Shown piece by piece: positions 27,102-36,528 of a DNA stretch of 64,000 bases (within the stretch, counting starts at the first letter, position 1; each line of letters opens with the position of its first letter). Both the position numbers and the translations under genes were made by a program. The stretch is taken from positions 1 through 64,000 of the forward strand of contig NZ_JAAQWN010000010.1 of assembly GCF_012985465.1 (NCBI RefSeq), written 5' to 3'. The DNA comes from Pseudomonas sp. WS 5079. GTDB lineage: Bacteria > Pseudomonadota > Gammaproteobacteria > Pseudomonadales > Pseudomonadaceae. The notes under the pieces were generated by a model. It worked only from the letters and a program-made list of their open reading frames with translations, searched no databases and was not told the DNA's origin.

Positions 27102-27977
27102 CTAAGGTCGGAACGCCTGCCGATATTCCCCCGGTGTCGCTCCCATCGCCTGGCGAAACCGGTTGGTAAAGTGGCTGGCACTGGAGAACCCGCATGCCAG
27201 GGCAATCTCCCCCAGCGGCATTGACCCGCTGCGCAACAGGGCCTGGGCCTGCGCGAGGCGGCGGGTCAGCACATATTGGTGGGGCGGCAGGCCAAAGCTT
27301 GTGCGAAACATCCGCGCAAAGTGGTATTCCGACAAGGCGCACAGCCCCGCCAGTTGCCCCAGGCTGATCGGCTCGGCCAGTTGCTGCTCGATGTAGTCCA
27401 CTAACTGGCGGCGTTGATGCGCCGCCAATCCGCCCTTGAGCCGCAAGCCTTCGCGCAGGCCAACCTGGCTGAGCAGGGTGTGGCTGAGCATTTCATGGGC
27501 CAGGCTACTGGTCAGCAGGCGTTCGGCGGGTTCCTGCCAGTTCAGCCCGATGAGTTGGTGAAAGCGCCGGGCTTGCTGCGGGTCTTCCAAAAACGTGCTT
27601 TCGCGCAGTTGCAGCGCCCGGGGTTCGCGGTCCAGCAGGGTGATGCAACCCAGGGCAAATTGCTCTGGGCTGAAGTACACGTGGGCCAGGCGGATCTCGC
27701 CGTTGATCACCCAGGCCGACTGATGTTCGGCGGGCAGGATGCACAATTTATCGGGGCCGCCCTTGGTGCCGGGCTGGCCACGGCGAAATGTCTCGGTGCC
27801 GCCGCCCACGTAGCAGGACAGGGTGTGATGGCTGGGCGCTTCGTAGTCCTGGGAGTCGTGGTGGTTGCTCCACAAAGCCGCAGACAAGCCGTCACCGAGC
27901 TCGGCGCACAGCTCAAGGCGAGCGTTGGGCGAACTGTTCAGGGCTTTGAAGACTTGTAGGTTTTCCAGTGCAGGCAT
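27102..27977 (-). CDS. AraC-family transcriptional regulator
   Basis: The 291 residues have an N-terminal cupin-like sensor part (AEHQSAWVINGEIRLAHVYF) and a C-terminal double helix-turn-helix (about residues 190-290: EPISLGQLAGLCALSEYHFARMFRTSFG, then LGEIALACGFSSASHFTNRF and FRQAMGATPGEYR). The start at 27977 follows GGAGAG by 6 nt; an upstream in-frame ATG has no such site. It is divergent from the DMT exporter gene (136 bp gap) and may regulate it. Confidence 0.88.
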   Translation of the reverse strand: MPALENLQVFKALNSSPNARLELCAELGDGLSAALWSNHHDSQDYEAPSHHTLSCYVGGGTETFRRGQPGTKGGPDKLCILPAEHQSAWVINGEIRLAHVYFSPEQFALGCITLLDREPRALQLRESTFLEDPQQARRFHQLIGLNWQEPAERLLTSSLAHEMLSHTLLSQVGLREGLRLKGGLAAHQRRQLVDYIEQQLAEPISLGQLAGLCALSEYHFARMFRTSFGLPPHQYVLTRRLAQAQALLRSGSMPLGEIALACGFSSASHFTNRFRQAMGATPGEYRQAFRP

Positions 27978-28113
27978 GGGGTTCTCTCCGACGCCTTGCA
28001 TCCTACTCCCGGCGGCCGGCGCTGTGATCCCTCGGCCCGACAAAAGCGCAAGAATCTGCAAGTGCCTGGCAGCAAGGCGGGGTGAAACTGTGGCTCAACC
28101 ACCGGAGTGCGCC

Positions 28114-29025
28114 ATGAACCTATCTTTGTATTTACTGACCGTGCTGATCTGGGGCACGACCTGGATCGCCCTCAAGTGGCAGTTGGGCGTGGTGCAGATT
28201 CCGGTCTCGATCGTCTATCGCTTCGGCCTGGCGGCGCTGGTGCTGTTTGTGTTGCTGCTGCTCAGCCGCAAACTGCAGGTGATGAACCGCCGTGGGCACC
28301 TGATCTGCCTGGCCCAGGGCTTGTGCCTGTTTTGCGTGAACTTCATGTGCTTCCTCACGGCCAGTCAGTGGATCCCCAGCGGCCTGGTGGCCGTGGTGTT
28401 CTCTACCGCGACGTTGTGGAATGCGCTGAATGCCCGGGTGTTCTTCGGCCAGAAAATCGCGCGCAATGTATTGCTGGGCGGTGGCCTTGGTTTGCTGGGC
28501 CTGGGGTTTTTGTTCTGGCCCGAACTTGCCGGGCACACCGCCAGCCCCGAGACACTGTTGGGCCTGGGCCTGGCGCTGTTGGGGACCCTGTGTTTTTCGG
28601 CGGGCAACATGCTGTCGAGCCTGCAACAGAAAGCCGGGCTCAGGCCGTTGACCACCAACGCCTGGGGCATGGCCTATGGCGCGTCGATGCTGGCGCTGTA
28701 CTGCGTAGTGCAGGGCATTCCATTTGAGATGGAGTGGAACACCCGCTACATCGGCTCGTTGCTGTACCTGGTGATCCCCGGGTCGGTGATTGGCTTTACC
28801 GCCTACCTGACCCTGGTCGGCCGCATGGGCCCGGAGCGGGCGGCGTATTGCACCGTATTGTTCCCGGTGGTGGCGCTGAACGTCTCGGCGCTGGTCGAAG
28901 GCTACCAATGGACCGCCCCGGCGCTGGCCGGGTTGGTGCTGGTGATGCTGGGGAATGTGTTGGTGTTTCGTAAGCCCAGGGCGGTTGCAGCTGTGAGCCC
29001 GCTTTTTCAACCGAAGCAAACCTAA
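28114..29025 (+). CDS. DMT-superfamily (EamA) transporter
   Basis: The 303 residues form ten predicted membrane helices in two EamA repeats (first: LYLLTVLIWGTTWIALKWQLG; second begins about residue 150: LLGLGLALLGTLCFSAGNML). Members export or import small metabolites; the substrate is unknown. ATG 28114 follows CGGAGTG; an open frame runs further upstream but overlaps the AraC promoter. It is probably under control of the divergent AraC regulator. Confidence 0.85.
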   Translation: MNLSLYLLTVLIWGTTWIALKWQLGVVQIPVSIVYRFGLAALVLFVLLLLSRKLQVMNRRGHLICLAQGLCLFCVNFMCFLTASQWIPSGLVAVVFSTATLWNALNARVFFGQKIARNVLLGGGLGLLGLGFLFWPELAGHTASPETLLGLGLALLGTLCFSAGNMLSSLQQKAGLRPLTTNAWGMAYGASMLALYCVVQGIPFEMEWNTRYIGSLLYLVIPGSVIGFTAYLTLVGRMGPERAAYCTVLFPVVALNVSALVEGYQWTAPALAGLVLVMLGNVLVFRKPRAVAAVSPLFQPKQT

Positions 29026-29042
29026 TGTGTAAGAAGATCTAA

Positions 29043-29131
29043 TGTAGGAGCTGGCTTGCCTGCGATAGCGGTGAATCAGCAATGCCTATGCTGACTGACC
29101 CACCGGTATCGCAGGCAAGCCAGCTCCCACA
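29043..29131. repeat. REP inverted pair
   Basis: Facing units tgtaggagctggcttgcctg and caggcaagccagctcccaca between the convergent DMT and norR genes. Confidence 0.85.
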
Positions 29132-29143
29132 GGGTGATCCGCG

Positions 29144-30685
29144 TTACTTCAGGCCCAGGCGCTTGGCCATGCGCCCCAGGTTGGCGCGGTCCAGGCCCAG
29201 TTCGCGGGCGGCGCTGGCCCAGTTGTGCTGGTGGCGCTCCAGGCAGGCGCCGATGACTTGCCTCTGGTAGTGCGCGGTCGCCTGGCGCAGATCGCCGGTC
29301 ACCGGTGCGAGTTCCACGGGCGCTTCGATCAATGGCGCAGACTCATTGGGTAGGTCGAGGTCCTTGGCACTGAGGCTGAGGATCTTCGGCCGCTCGCGGC
29401 AATTGCCCAGGGCCTTCAGCGCGCTGCGGCCAATCAAGTGTTCCAGCTCGCGTACATTCCCGGGCCAGCCATAGGCCAATAACGCCGCCTGGGCATCGCT
29501 GGTCAGGCGCAGGCTGCCCAGGCCCATGCGCGAGCGGTTCTGTTCAAGGAAAAAGCCTGCCAGCAGCAACACATCGCGCCCGCGTTCACGCAGGGCCGGC
29601 ACTTGCAGGGGGTACACGCTCAAGCGGTGATAGAAGTCGGCGCGGTAGCGGCCGTTGCGTACTTCTTCGGCGAGATCGCGGTTGGTGGCGGCGATCAGGC
29701 GCACGTCCACTTGGTGCTCCTTATCCGAACCGAGCCGCTGCAACTGCCCGCTTTGCAGGACCCGCAGCAGCTTGGCCTGGACCGTCAGCGACAACTCACC
29801 CACTTCATCGAGGAACAGGGTGCCGCCATTGGCTAATTCAAACTTGCCCCGACGCTCATTCAGCGCGCCGGTAAACGCGCCGCGCACATGGCCGAACAGC
29901 TCGCTTTCCACCAGGGTTTCCGGGAGGGCGGCGCAATTGAGGCTGATCAACGGTTTCTCGGCGCGGGGCGAGGCCGCGTGGATGGCCTGGGCCACCAGTT
30001 CCTTGCCAACCCCGGTCTCGCCGGTGATCAACACGGTCAGGTCGCTGCCGCCCACCAGTTTGATTTCTTCCACCAGGCGTTTGTGGGTCTTGCTCTGGCC
30101 GATCATTTCCTTGTGCTGCTGGCCGCTGGCCTGGCGATAGATTTCCGCACGCTGGTGTTCGTCCTCGGCACGCAGGGCCAGGTGTTCCATGCGTTCGGCC
30201 ACATTGACCGTGGCAGCGGCGAGGCTGGCGAAGGCCTGCAAGGCGTCCAGTTCGACGCGCTCGAAGCGTTCGGTGTCCAGGGCGTCCAGGGTCAGCAGGC
30301 CCCAGGGATGATCATCGACAAACAGCGGGCAGCCCATGCAGTCGTGGACCTCCAAGTGCCCGTGCAGGCCATCGACCAGGCCGTCGTAGGGGTCGGGCAG
30401 TTCGCTGTCGCTGTCGAAACGGGTCGGGCCGGGGCTGCTCAGCAGCACCGCAAAGCGCGGGTGTTCGCTGATCTTGAAGCGTCGGCCCAGGGTGTCCGGG
30501 CTCAGGCCGTCCACGGCCAGCGGCACCAGCCATTCGCCGTCCAGGCGCAACAGCGCGGCGGCGTCGCAGGGCAGCAGGGTGCGCATGGCTTGCAGCAGGC
30601 GTCGGTAACGTTCGCCTTCCGGCAGTTCGCGGGACAGGTCAGCCACCAGTGGCAGCAGGGTGGTGAGCAGGGAGTGTGCAGTCAT
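29144..30685 (-). CDS. norR: NorR, nitric-oxide-responsive sigma-54 activator
   Basis: The 513 residues have an N-terminal GAF domain (about 20-170) that in NorR carries the NO-sensing iron, an AAA+ domain with Walker A (GETGVGKELVAQAIH) and the sigma-54 contact loop GAFTGA (HVRGAFTGALNERRG), and a C-terminal Fis-type helix-turn-helix (WASAARELGLDRANLGRMAKR). It is divergent from hmp. A GT-N7-AC site overlaps its own start codon, suggesting autoregulation. Confidence 0.95.
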   Translation of the reverse strand: MTAHSLLTTLLPLVADLSRELPEGERYRRLLQAMRTLLPCDAAALLRLDGEWLVPLAVDGLSPDTLGRRFKISEHPRFAVLLSSPGPTRFDSDSELPDPYDGLVDGLHGHLEVHDCMGCPLFVDDHPWGLLTLDALDTERFERVELDALQAFASLAAATVNVAERMEHLALRAEDEHQRAEIYRQASGQQHKEMIGQSKTHKRLVEEIKLVGGSDLTVLITGETGVGKELVAQAIHAASPRAEKPLISLNCAALPETLVESELFGHVRGAFTGALNERRGKFELANGGTLFLDEVGELSLTVQAKLLRVLQSGQLQRLGSDKEHQVDVRLIAATNRDLAEEVRNGRYRADFYHRLSVYPLQVPALRERGRDVLLLAGFFLEQNRSRMGLGSLRLTSDAQAALLAYGWPGNVRELEHLIGRSALKALGNCRERPKILSLSAKDLDLPNESAPLIEAPVELAPVTGDLRQATAHYQRQVIGACLERHQHNWASAARELGLDRANLGRMAKRLGLK

Positions 30686-30691
30686 AATGAC
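30681..30691. promoter_or_regulatory. NorR site 1
   Basis: GTCATAATGAC is a perfect inverted repeat fitting GT-N7-AC. It covers the norR start codon. Confidence 0.65.
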
Positions 30692-30697
30692 TCCTTG

Positions 30698-30712
30698 TAG
30701 TCCTAATGACTA
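30698..30712. promoter_or_regulatory. NorR site 2
   Basis: TAGTC-CTAAT-GACTA, inverted repeat containing GT-N7-AC (30700-30710), 19 bp centre to centre from site 1. Confidence 0.7.
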
Positions 30713-30725
30713 TAAAGTGTAGGAG

Positions 30726-30736
30726 GTCATATTGAC
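30726..30736. promoter_or_regulatory. NorR site 3
   Basis: GTCATATTGAC fits GT-N7-AC, 26 bp centre to centre from site 2. Three sites upstream of the target is the known E. coli norR-norVW arrangement. Confidence 0.7.
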
Positions 30737-30777
30737 TACTTCTAAATTAACTCACTGATAAATATAGGTTTATTAGT

Positions 30778-30793
30778 TGGCACGAATACTGAG
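30778..30793 (+). promoter_or_regulatory. Possible sigma-54 promoter of hmp
   Basis: TGGCACGAATACTGAG: the -24 part TGGCACG is perfect, but the -12 part reads CTGAG where TTGCA is expected. Position after three NorR sites and 48 bp before hmp fits; the weak -12 element keeps this tentative. Confidence 0.4.
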
Positions 30794-30841
30794 TGCTACA
30801 GGGTAATCATTCAGAAGCCCCAAAGGCTCAGGAGTCTCCCC

Positions 30842-32023
30842 ATGCTTAGCGTTCAAGACCGTGCCATCGTCAAGTCCACTGTGCCGCTGCTGGAAAGCGG
30901 TGGCGAAGCCCTGATCACCCACTTCTACCGCATGATGCTGTCCGAATACCCCGAAGTGCGCCCGCTGTTCAACCAGGCCCACCAGGCCAGCGGCGACCAG
31001 CCCCGTGCCCTGGCCAACGGCGTGTTGATGTACGCGCGGCATATCGACCAGTTGGACCAGTTGGGCGACCTGGTGGCCAAGATCATCAACAAGCACGTGG
31101 CCCTGCAAATCCTCCCGGAGCACTACCCGATTGTCGGCAACTGCCTGCTGCGGGCGATTTCCGAGGTGCTGGGTGACGAAATCGCGACCCCAGAAGTGAT
31201 GAGCGCGTGGGGCGCGGCCTATGGTCAGTTGGCCGACATCCTGATCGGCGCAGAAAGCGCGATCTACGATGAAAAAGCCCAGGCCGTTGGCGGCTGGCGT
31301 GGGGCGCGCCCGTTTTTGCTGGTCAAGCGTGTGGAGGAGAGCAGTGAAATCATCTCCCTGTACTTTGCCCCGGTGGACAACGGCCCGATCCTCGCTGCCG
31401 AGCCCGGCCAGTACATCGGCCTGAAGCTGATCCTCGATGGCGAAGAAGTGCGCCGCAACTATTCATTGTCGGCGCGCACCGACGCGGGCCTGTACCGCAT
31501 CAGTGTCAAGCGCGAAGCGGGCGGGCGCGTGTCCAACTATCTGCATGATCAGATGCATGTGGGCGCGACCATCGACCTGTTCCCGCCATCGGGGGAATTC
31601 ACCCTGGTGCCCAGCGACAAGCCCTTGGTGCTGATCAGCGGCGGGGTGGGCATCACTCCCACCCTGCCGATGCTGGAAGCGGCGCTGGCCACCGAGCGCC
31701 CGGTGCACTTTATCCACTGCGCGCGTAATGGCGGCGTGCATGCGTTTCGTGATTGGGTCGATGCCCTGGCTGCACGTCATCCGCAATTGCAGCGCTTTTA
31801 CTGCTATGCCGAAGACGACGGCATCAGCCCGGCGGCGGACAAGCTCGGCATGCTGACCCAGGAGCAACTGGCGGCGTGGTTACCTGAGGAGCGTGATGTG
31901 GATGCCTACTTCCTGGGGCCTAAGGGCTTCATGAGTGCGATCAAGCGTCACCTCAAGGCTTTGGGTGTGCCTGAAAAGCAGAGCCGGTATGAGTTCTTCG
32001 GGCCGGCGGCGGCGCTGGAATAA
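30842..32023 (+). CDS. hmp: Flavohemoglobin, nitric oxide dioxygenase
   Basis: Oxidises NO to nitrate. The 393 residues have a globin domain (1-140; KSTVPLLESGGEALITHFYRMML, proximal His in PEHYPIVGNCLL), an FAD-binding domain with RRNYSLSA, and an NAD-binding domain with LISGGVGITPTLPML and the C-terminal YEFFGPA. AGGAG precedes the ATG by 9 nt. Control by the divergent NorR is strongly suggested by the three sites between them. Confidence 0.97.
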   Translation: MLSVQDRAIVKSTVPLLESGGEALITHFYRMMLSEYPEVRPLFNQAHQASGDQPRALANGVLMYARHIDQLDQLGDLVAKIINKHVALQILPEHYPIVGNCLLRAISEVLGDEIATPEVMSAWGAAYGQLADILIGAESAIYDEKAQAVGGWRGARPFLLVKRVEESSEIISLYFAPVDNGPILAAEPGQYIGLKLILDGEEVRRNYSLSARTDAGLYRISVKREAGGRVSNYLHDQMHVGATIDLFPPSGEFTLVPSDKPLVLISGGVGITPTLPMLEAALATERPVHFIHCARNGGVHAFRDWVDALAARHPQLQRFYCYAEDDGISPAADKLGMLTQEQLAAWLPEERDVDAYFLGPKGFMSAIKRHLKALGVPEKQSRYEFFGPAAALE

Positions 32024-32051
32024 GCGGCAGGTCTTTAAACCGCATTGGCTT

Positions 32052-32128
32052 CATCGCAGGCAAGCCAGCTCCCACAATTTGATCTGTGAATACATTCAAA
32101 TGTGGGAGCTGGCTTGCCTGCGATGGCG
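32052..32128. repeat. REP inverted pair (opposite arrangement)
   Basis: gcaggcaagccagctcccaca followed by tgtgggagctggcttgcctg; the heads face each other, unlike most pairs in the window. Confidence 0.8.
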
Positions 32129-32262
32129 TCCGAAACCCCCCACATTAATGTGTCGTTAACCCGCCTGCGCCTAAGATGCCGACGCCTACTGCTAAATTTT
32201 CACCTCCTGTGTGTAAACTTGCGGCCATTGGCACACCCATCATTAGGCAAAGGGAAACGGGG

Positions 32263-32769
32263 ATGATTGACGAAATGCGGTTGGGGCGGGAGCGGCGCTT
32301 CCTGGTGTTGCTGGGGATCATCTGCCTGGCGCTGATCGGTGGCGCACTCTATATGCAGATAGTGCTGGGCGAAGCGCCATGCCCTTTGTGCATCCTGCAG
32401 CGCTATGCCTTGCTGCTGATTGCGCTCTTTGCCTTTATCGGCGCGGCCATGCGTACCCAACGCAGTGTCACGATCTTTGAAGTGCTGGTCGTGCTCAGCG
32501 CCCTCGGCGGTGTCGCTGCCGCCGGGCATCATGTGTACACCCAGTTCTACCCGGCCATCAGTTGCGGCGTCGATGTGCTGCAGCCGATTGTCGATGACCT
32601 GCCCCTGGCGAAGATCTTCCCCCTGGGCTTCCAGGTCGATGGTTTCTGCAGCACGCCATACCCGCCGGTGCTGGGCTTGTCCCTGGCGCAGTGGGCGCTG
32701 GTGGCGTTCGTGTTGACGGTGATCCTGGTGCCCCTGGGCATTTACCGCAATCGCAAGCACAGCGCTTAA
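32263..32769 (+). CDS. dsbB: Disulfide bond formation protein DsbB
   Basis: Inner-membrane quinone reductase that reoxidises DsbA. The 168 residues have four membrane helices, the first periplasmic pair in EAPCPLCILQRYA and the second pair in AISCGVDVLQ ... VDGFCSTPYPP. Start 32263 follows AAACGGGG; an alternative ATG is 4 codons downstream. A strong terminator follows. Pseudomonas often has two DsbB proteins, and which one this is cannot be told. Confidence 0.92.
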   Translation: MIDEMRLGRERRFLVLLGIICLALIGGALYMQIVLGEAPCPLCILQRYALLLIALFAFIGAAMRTQRSVTIFEVLVVLSALGGVAAAGHHVYTQFYPAISCGVDVLQPIVDDLPLAKIFPLGFQVDGFCSTPYPPVLGLSLAQWALVAFVLTVILVPLGIYRNRKHSA

Positions 32770-32780
32770 ATCGTCCTACA

Positions 32781-32819
32781 AAACGCCCCGGTCCTGCTGA
32801 TGCAGGCCGGGGCGTTTTT
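32781..32819 (+). terminator. Intrinsic terminator of dsbB
   Basis: Stem AAACGCCCCGG/CCGGGGCGTTT with an inner stem CCTGC/GCAGG, followed by TT; 11 bp after the dsbB stop codon. Confidence 0.88.
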
Positions 32820-33564
32820 GTGTGCGGGGATTTTGTGAAAGGACCGTGACGCCGGACAAGATTGGCGGCGCGCAACGTGCGACACGTTGTCACACTGAGG
32901 GCGTCGCAGGACGTTTCCCACCCCGCGCCAGGGCGCTTAATCGACCATTGGTCGGGGGCTGCTGCCTGTCACTTTCCACCCCGGCCGACCCCGCGCACGG
33001 CGTGCTCTCGAGAACTTCTGGTGATCGGCGAATGCCTTGTTTTTAGCGGGCTTGCCTGGGGTTTGGCGACCCTGAAAGGGGCCTTGAGGTGCGACACATT
33101 AGGCAATAACACAGCATTTTTTGTGGTTTTTGTTGAGAATCAAACGCGATAGGATCCCGAACCTTTGCAACAATGGCGCAGGATTATTGCTGGAATCGAT
33201 AAAAATTATTTCTTTATAAGTCATGGTTTATACATCGCTAGCTAACTACAATCGCCCGCACTGAGTGTCCGGTGCTGCTCAACCCTGAGCAAATAGGGCG
33301 GTCGAGAGGCGAAAACATTGCTTCATGCGACCCCAGGTGCCGGCAGCCTTTCAACTATCCGCACCAAATGGAATTGGTCTGTAACAAGGCCTTTGACCAA
33401 CGAAATCGAATAAGAATTCACCGCCAGACCTGGACGTGTCGATCAGCGCATGAAGCGCCGGGCAGGCCCTTATTCAATCGAAGAGAAATGCCAACCCTTG
33501 GCAGGGTGAAGTGTTGGCGATCAAAACCCAACTGCATTGCGCAAGCTGCTTTAGAGGTCGTGAG
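32820..33564. other. Long regulatory region upstream of cyoA
   Basis: About 745 bp with no supported gene. It holds a perfect inverted repeat CAACGTG-cga-CACGTTG (32873-32889), several GCGAC/GTCGC half-sites (32879, 32903, 33066, 33091), an ANR-like box (33130) and a Fur-like AT-rich stretch GATAAAAATTATTTC (33198-33212). Length and content suggest a heavily regulated oxidase promoter with a long leader. Confidence 0.55.
33130..33143. promoter_or_regulatory. ANR/FNR-like box upstream of cyoABCDE
   Basis: TTGTTGAGAATCAA matches TTGAT-N4-ATCAA at 9 of 10 positions. ANR controls terminal oxidases in Pseudomonas; whether it represses cyo from here depends on the unmapped promoter. Confidence 0.5.
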
Positions 33565-34503
33565 ATGAGTAAAAACAGGTACACCCGATTACTAGGCATA
33601 GTGCCGCTTTTCGGCATGTTATTGCTGGGAGGCTGCAACTGGACGCTGCTCGACCCTGTGGGTCAGGTCGGCGTGGAGCAACGTAACCTGATCATCACGG
33701 CCACTTTGCTGATGCTGTTGGTCGTGGTGCCGGTGATCGTGATGACCTTCGCGTTCGCCTGGAAATACCGCGCGTCCAACACCAAGGCCACCTACGCGCC
33801 GAAGTGGTCGCACTCCACCAAGATCGAGATCGCGGTGTGGCTGGTACCTGTACTTATCATCATCGCCCTGGGTTACATCACCTATAAGTCGACCCACGAG
33901 CTGGACCCTTACCGTCCGCTGGAATCCGACGTGCCGCCAATCACTATCGAAGTGGTCGCGCTGGACTGGAAGTGGCTGTTCATCTATCCCGAGCAAGGGA
34001 TCGCCACCGTCAACAAGATCGTGTTCCCGGCCAACACCCCGATCAACTTCAAAGTGACCTCGGATGCGGTGATGAACTCGTTCTTCATCCCGGGCCTGGG
34101 TGGCCAGATCTACGCGATGGCGGGCATGCAGACCAAGCTGCACCTGATTGCCAACCAGAACGCCGAGCTCGACGGTATCTCCGCCAACTACAGTGGCGCG
34201 GGCTTTACCGGCATGAAATTCAAAGCAATCGCCACCACCCAGGAAGACTTCAACGCCTGGGTACAAGAAGCCAAGAGCTCACCAAAACAGCTTGAAAAAG
34301 CTGAATACGAAGCCCTTGCCAAGCCAAGCCAGAACAACCCTGTAGAGCTGTACTCCTCGTACACGCCGGACCTGTTTCAGAAAATCATCGATAAGTATGA
34401 AGGGATGAAGCCAGGCAAGCCGGTCAAGCACGAGAAGAAAGAAGTGGCTGCTGTGGAAGGGACGGACGCAAATTCGCATTCAGCTGCCGGGGCAGAGGAG
34501 TAA
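33565..34503 (+). CDS. cyoA: Cytochrome bo3 ubiquinol oxidase subunit II
   Basis: The 312 residues start with a lipoprotein signal (LFGMLLLGGCNW), two membrane helices (LLMLLVVVPVIVMTFAF and IAVWLVPVLIIIALGYI) and a periplasmic cupredoxin domain that lacks the CuA ligands (VTSDAVMNSFFIPGLGGQIYAM), as in quinol oxidases. Start 33565 follows AGAGGTCGTGAG. It is first of cyoABCDE, with 3 bp before cyoB. Confidence 0.96.
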   Translation: MSKNRYTRLLGIVPLFGMLLLGGCNWTLLDPVGQVGVEQRNLIITATLLMLLVVVPVIVMTFAFAWKYRASNTKATYAPKWSHSTKIEIAVWLVPVLIIIALGYITYKSTHELDPYRPLESDVPPITIEVVALDWKWLFIYPEQGIATVNKIVFPANTPINFKVTSDAVMNSFFIPGLGGQIYAMAGMQTKLHLIANQNAELDGISANYSGAGFTGMKFKAIATTQEDFNAWVQEAKSSPKQLEKAEYEALAKPSQNNPVELYSSYTPDLFQKIIDKYEGMKPGKPVKHEKKEVAAVEGTDANSHSAAGAEE

Positions 34504-34506
34504 ACG

Positions 34507-36525
34507 ATGTTTGGTAAATTAAGTTGGGAAGCGGTCCCATTCCACGAGCCGATCGTGATGGTGACCATCGCCATGATCGCGCTGGGTGGTCTGGCGCTGT
34601 TTGCGGCAATCACCTACTTCAAGAAGTGGACCTACCTGTGGACCGAGTGGCTGACGTCGGTCGACCACAAGAAAATCGGCGTGATGTACATCATCGTCGC
34701 CATGGTCATGCTGCTGCGTGGTTTTGCCGACGCCATCATGATGCGTACCCAGTTGGCCATGGCCACCGAGGGTTCGCCTGGCTACCTGCCGCCTGAACAC
34801 TATGACCAGATCTTCACCGCCCACGGTGTGATCATGATCATCTTCATGGCGATGCCTTTCTTCACCGGCCTGATGAACCTGGCAGTGCCGCTGCAGATCG
34901 GTGCGCGTGACGTTGCGTTCCCGTTCCTCAACTCCCTGAGCTTCTGGCTGCTGGTTTCCGGCGTCGTGCTGATCAACCTGTCCCTAGGCGTCGGCGAATT
35001 CGCCAAGACCGGTTGGGTTGCCTATCCGCCATTGTCGGGGCTGCAATACAGTCCGGGCGTGGGGATGGATTACTACATCTGGGCGCTACAGCTATCCGGG
35101 CTGGGTACGACGCTGACGGGGGTCAACTTCCTGGCCACCGTGCTGAAAATGCGTACCCCAGGCATGAAGCTGATGGACATGCCGATCTTCACCTGGACCT
35201 GCACCTGGGCCAACGTCCTGATCGTGGCTTCGTTCCCGATCCTGACCGCTACCCTGGCCCTGCTGACGCTTGACCGTTACATGGATTTCCACATTTTCAC
35301 CAATGAACTTGGTGGCAATCCAATGATGTACGTGAACCTGTTCTGGGCATGGGGTCACCCTGAGGTGTACATCCTGATCCTGCCAGCGTTCGGTATCTTC
35401 TCCGAAGTGATCTCGACCTTTACCGGCAAGCGCCTGTTCGGTCACCACTCGATGGTCTACGCCTCGGGCGCGATCTCCGTACTGGGCTTCATGGTCTGGC
35501 TGCACCACTTCTTCACCATGGGTTCGGGGGCCAGCGTCAACGCCTTCTTCGGCCTGGCGACGATGCTGATTTCGATCCCGACGGGGGTGAAGCTATTCAA
35601 CTGGCTGTTCACCATCTATCACGGCCGCCTGCGCTTCACCAGCCAGGTTCTGTGGACCCTGGGCTTCATGGTGACCTTCGCCATCGGCGGCATGACCGGC
35701 GTACTGCTGGCCATCCCGGGTGCTGACTTCGTGCTGCACAACAGCCTGTTCGTGATCGCGCACTTCCACAACGTGATCATCGGTGGTGCGGTATTCGGCT
35801 ACATCGCTGGCTTCAGCTTCTACTTCCCGAAAGCGTTCGGCTTCAAGCTGCACGAAGGCTGGGGCAAGGCTGCATTCTGGTTCTGGATCACCGGCTTCTT
35901 CGTCGCGTTCATGCCGCTCTACGCACTGGGCTTCATGGGCATGACCCGTCGTCTGAACGCCACTACCAACCCTGAGTGGGTGCCGTACCTGTACGTCGCC
36001 ATGTTCGGTGCGGTGATGATCGCTGTCGGTATTGCCTGCCAGTTGATCCAGCTGTACGTGAGTATCCGTGACCGCAAGCAAAACGCCTGCGACTCCGGCG
36101 ACCCATGGAATGCACACACCCTGGAATGGTCGACTTCGTCGCCACCGCCGTTCTACAACTTCGCCGTGCTGCCTAAGGCCGAGACCATCGATCCGTTCAC
36201 CGAAGCCAAGGAAAACGGTACTGCGTACCAGCGTCCTGTGCGCTACGAGCCGATCCACATGCCGAACAACACCGCCACTGGCGTGGTGATGGGCGCGCTG
36301 TTGACGGTCTTCGGTTTCGCGATGATCTGGCACATCTGGTGGCTGGCCATCGCAAGCCTGGCTGGCACCGTGATCTATTTCGTGATCCACGCGGCTCGTG
36401 ATGATCAAGGCTACATGGTGCCGGTCGACGTGATCGAGCGCATCGAAGCCGAGCAGCACGCTCGCCTGGTAGCCGAGAAGAAGATTCCGGCCAACCGTGT
36501 TGAAACCTCGTTGGAACAGGCTTAA
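34507..36525 (+). CDS. cyoB: Cytochrome bo3 ubiquinol oxidase subunit I
   Basis: Catalytic proton-pumping heme-copper subunit of 672 residues. Visible: WGHPEVYILILPAFG (CuB His and cross-linked Tyr), WLHHFFTMG (CuB His pair), and IAHFHNVIIGG (heme ligands). The N-terminal LTSVDHKKIGVMYI is typical. It lies between cyoA and cyoC with 3-bp gaps on each side. Confidence 0.98.
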   Translation: MFGKLSWEAVPFHEPIVMVTIAMIALGGLALFAAITYFKKWTYLWTEWLTSVDHKKIGVMYIIVAMVMLLRGFADAIMMRTQLAMATEGSPGYLPPEHYDQIFTAHGVIMIIFMAMPFFTGLMNLAVPLQIGARDVAFPFLNSLSFWLLVSGVVLINLSLGVGEFAKTGWVAYPPLSGLQYSPGVGMDYYIWALQLSGLGTTLTGVNFLATVLKMRTPGMKLMDMPIFTWTCTWANVLIVASFPILTATLALLTLDRYMDFHIFTNELGGNPMMYVNLFWAWGHPEVYILILPAFGIFSEVISTFTGKRLFGHHSMVYASGAISVLGFMVWLHHFFTMGSGASVNAFFGLATMLISIPTGVKLFNWLFTIYHGRLRFTSQVLWTLGFMVTFAIGGMTGVLLAIPGADFVLHNSLFVIAHFHNVIIGGAVFGYIAGFSFYFPKAFGFKLHEGWGKAAFWFWITGFFVAFMPLYALGFMGMTRRLNATTNPEWVPYLYVAMFGAVMIAVGIACQLIQLYVSIRDRKQNACDSGDPWNAHTLEWSTSSPPPFYNFAVLPKAETIDPFTEAKENGTAYQRPVRYEPIHMPNNTATGVVMGALLTVFGFAMIWHIWWLAIASLAGTVIYFVIHAARDDQGYMVPVDVIERIEAEQHARLVAEKKIPANRVETSLEQA

Positions 36526-36528
36526 ACC

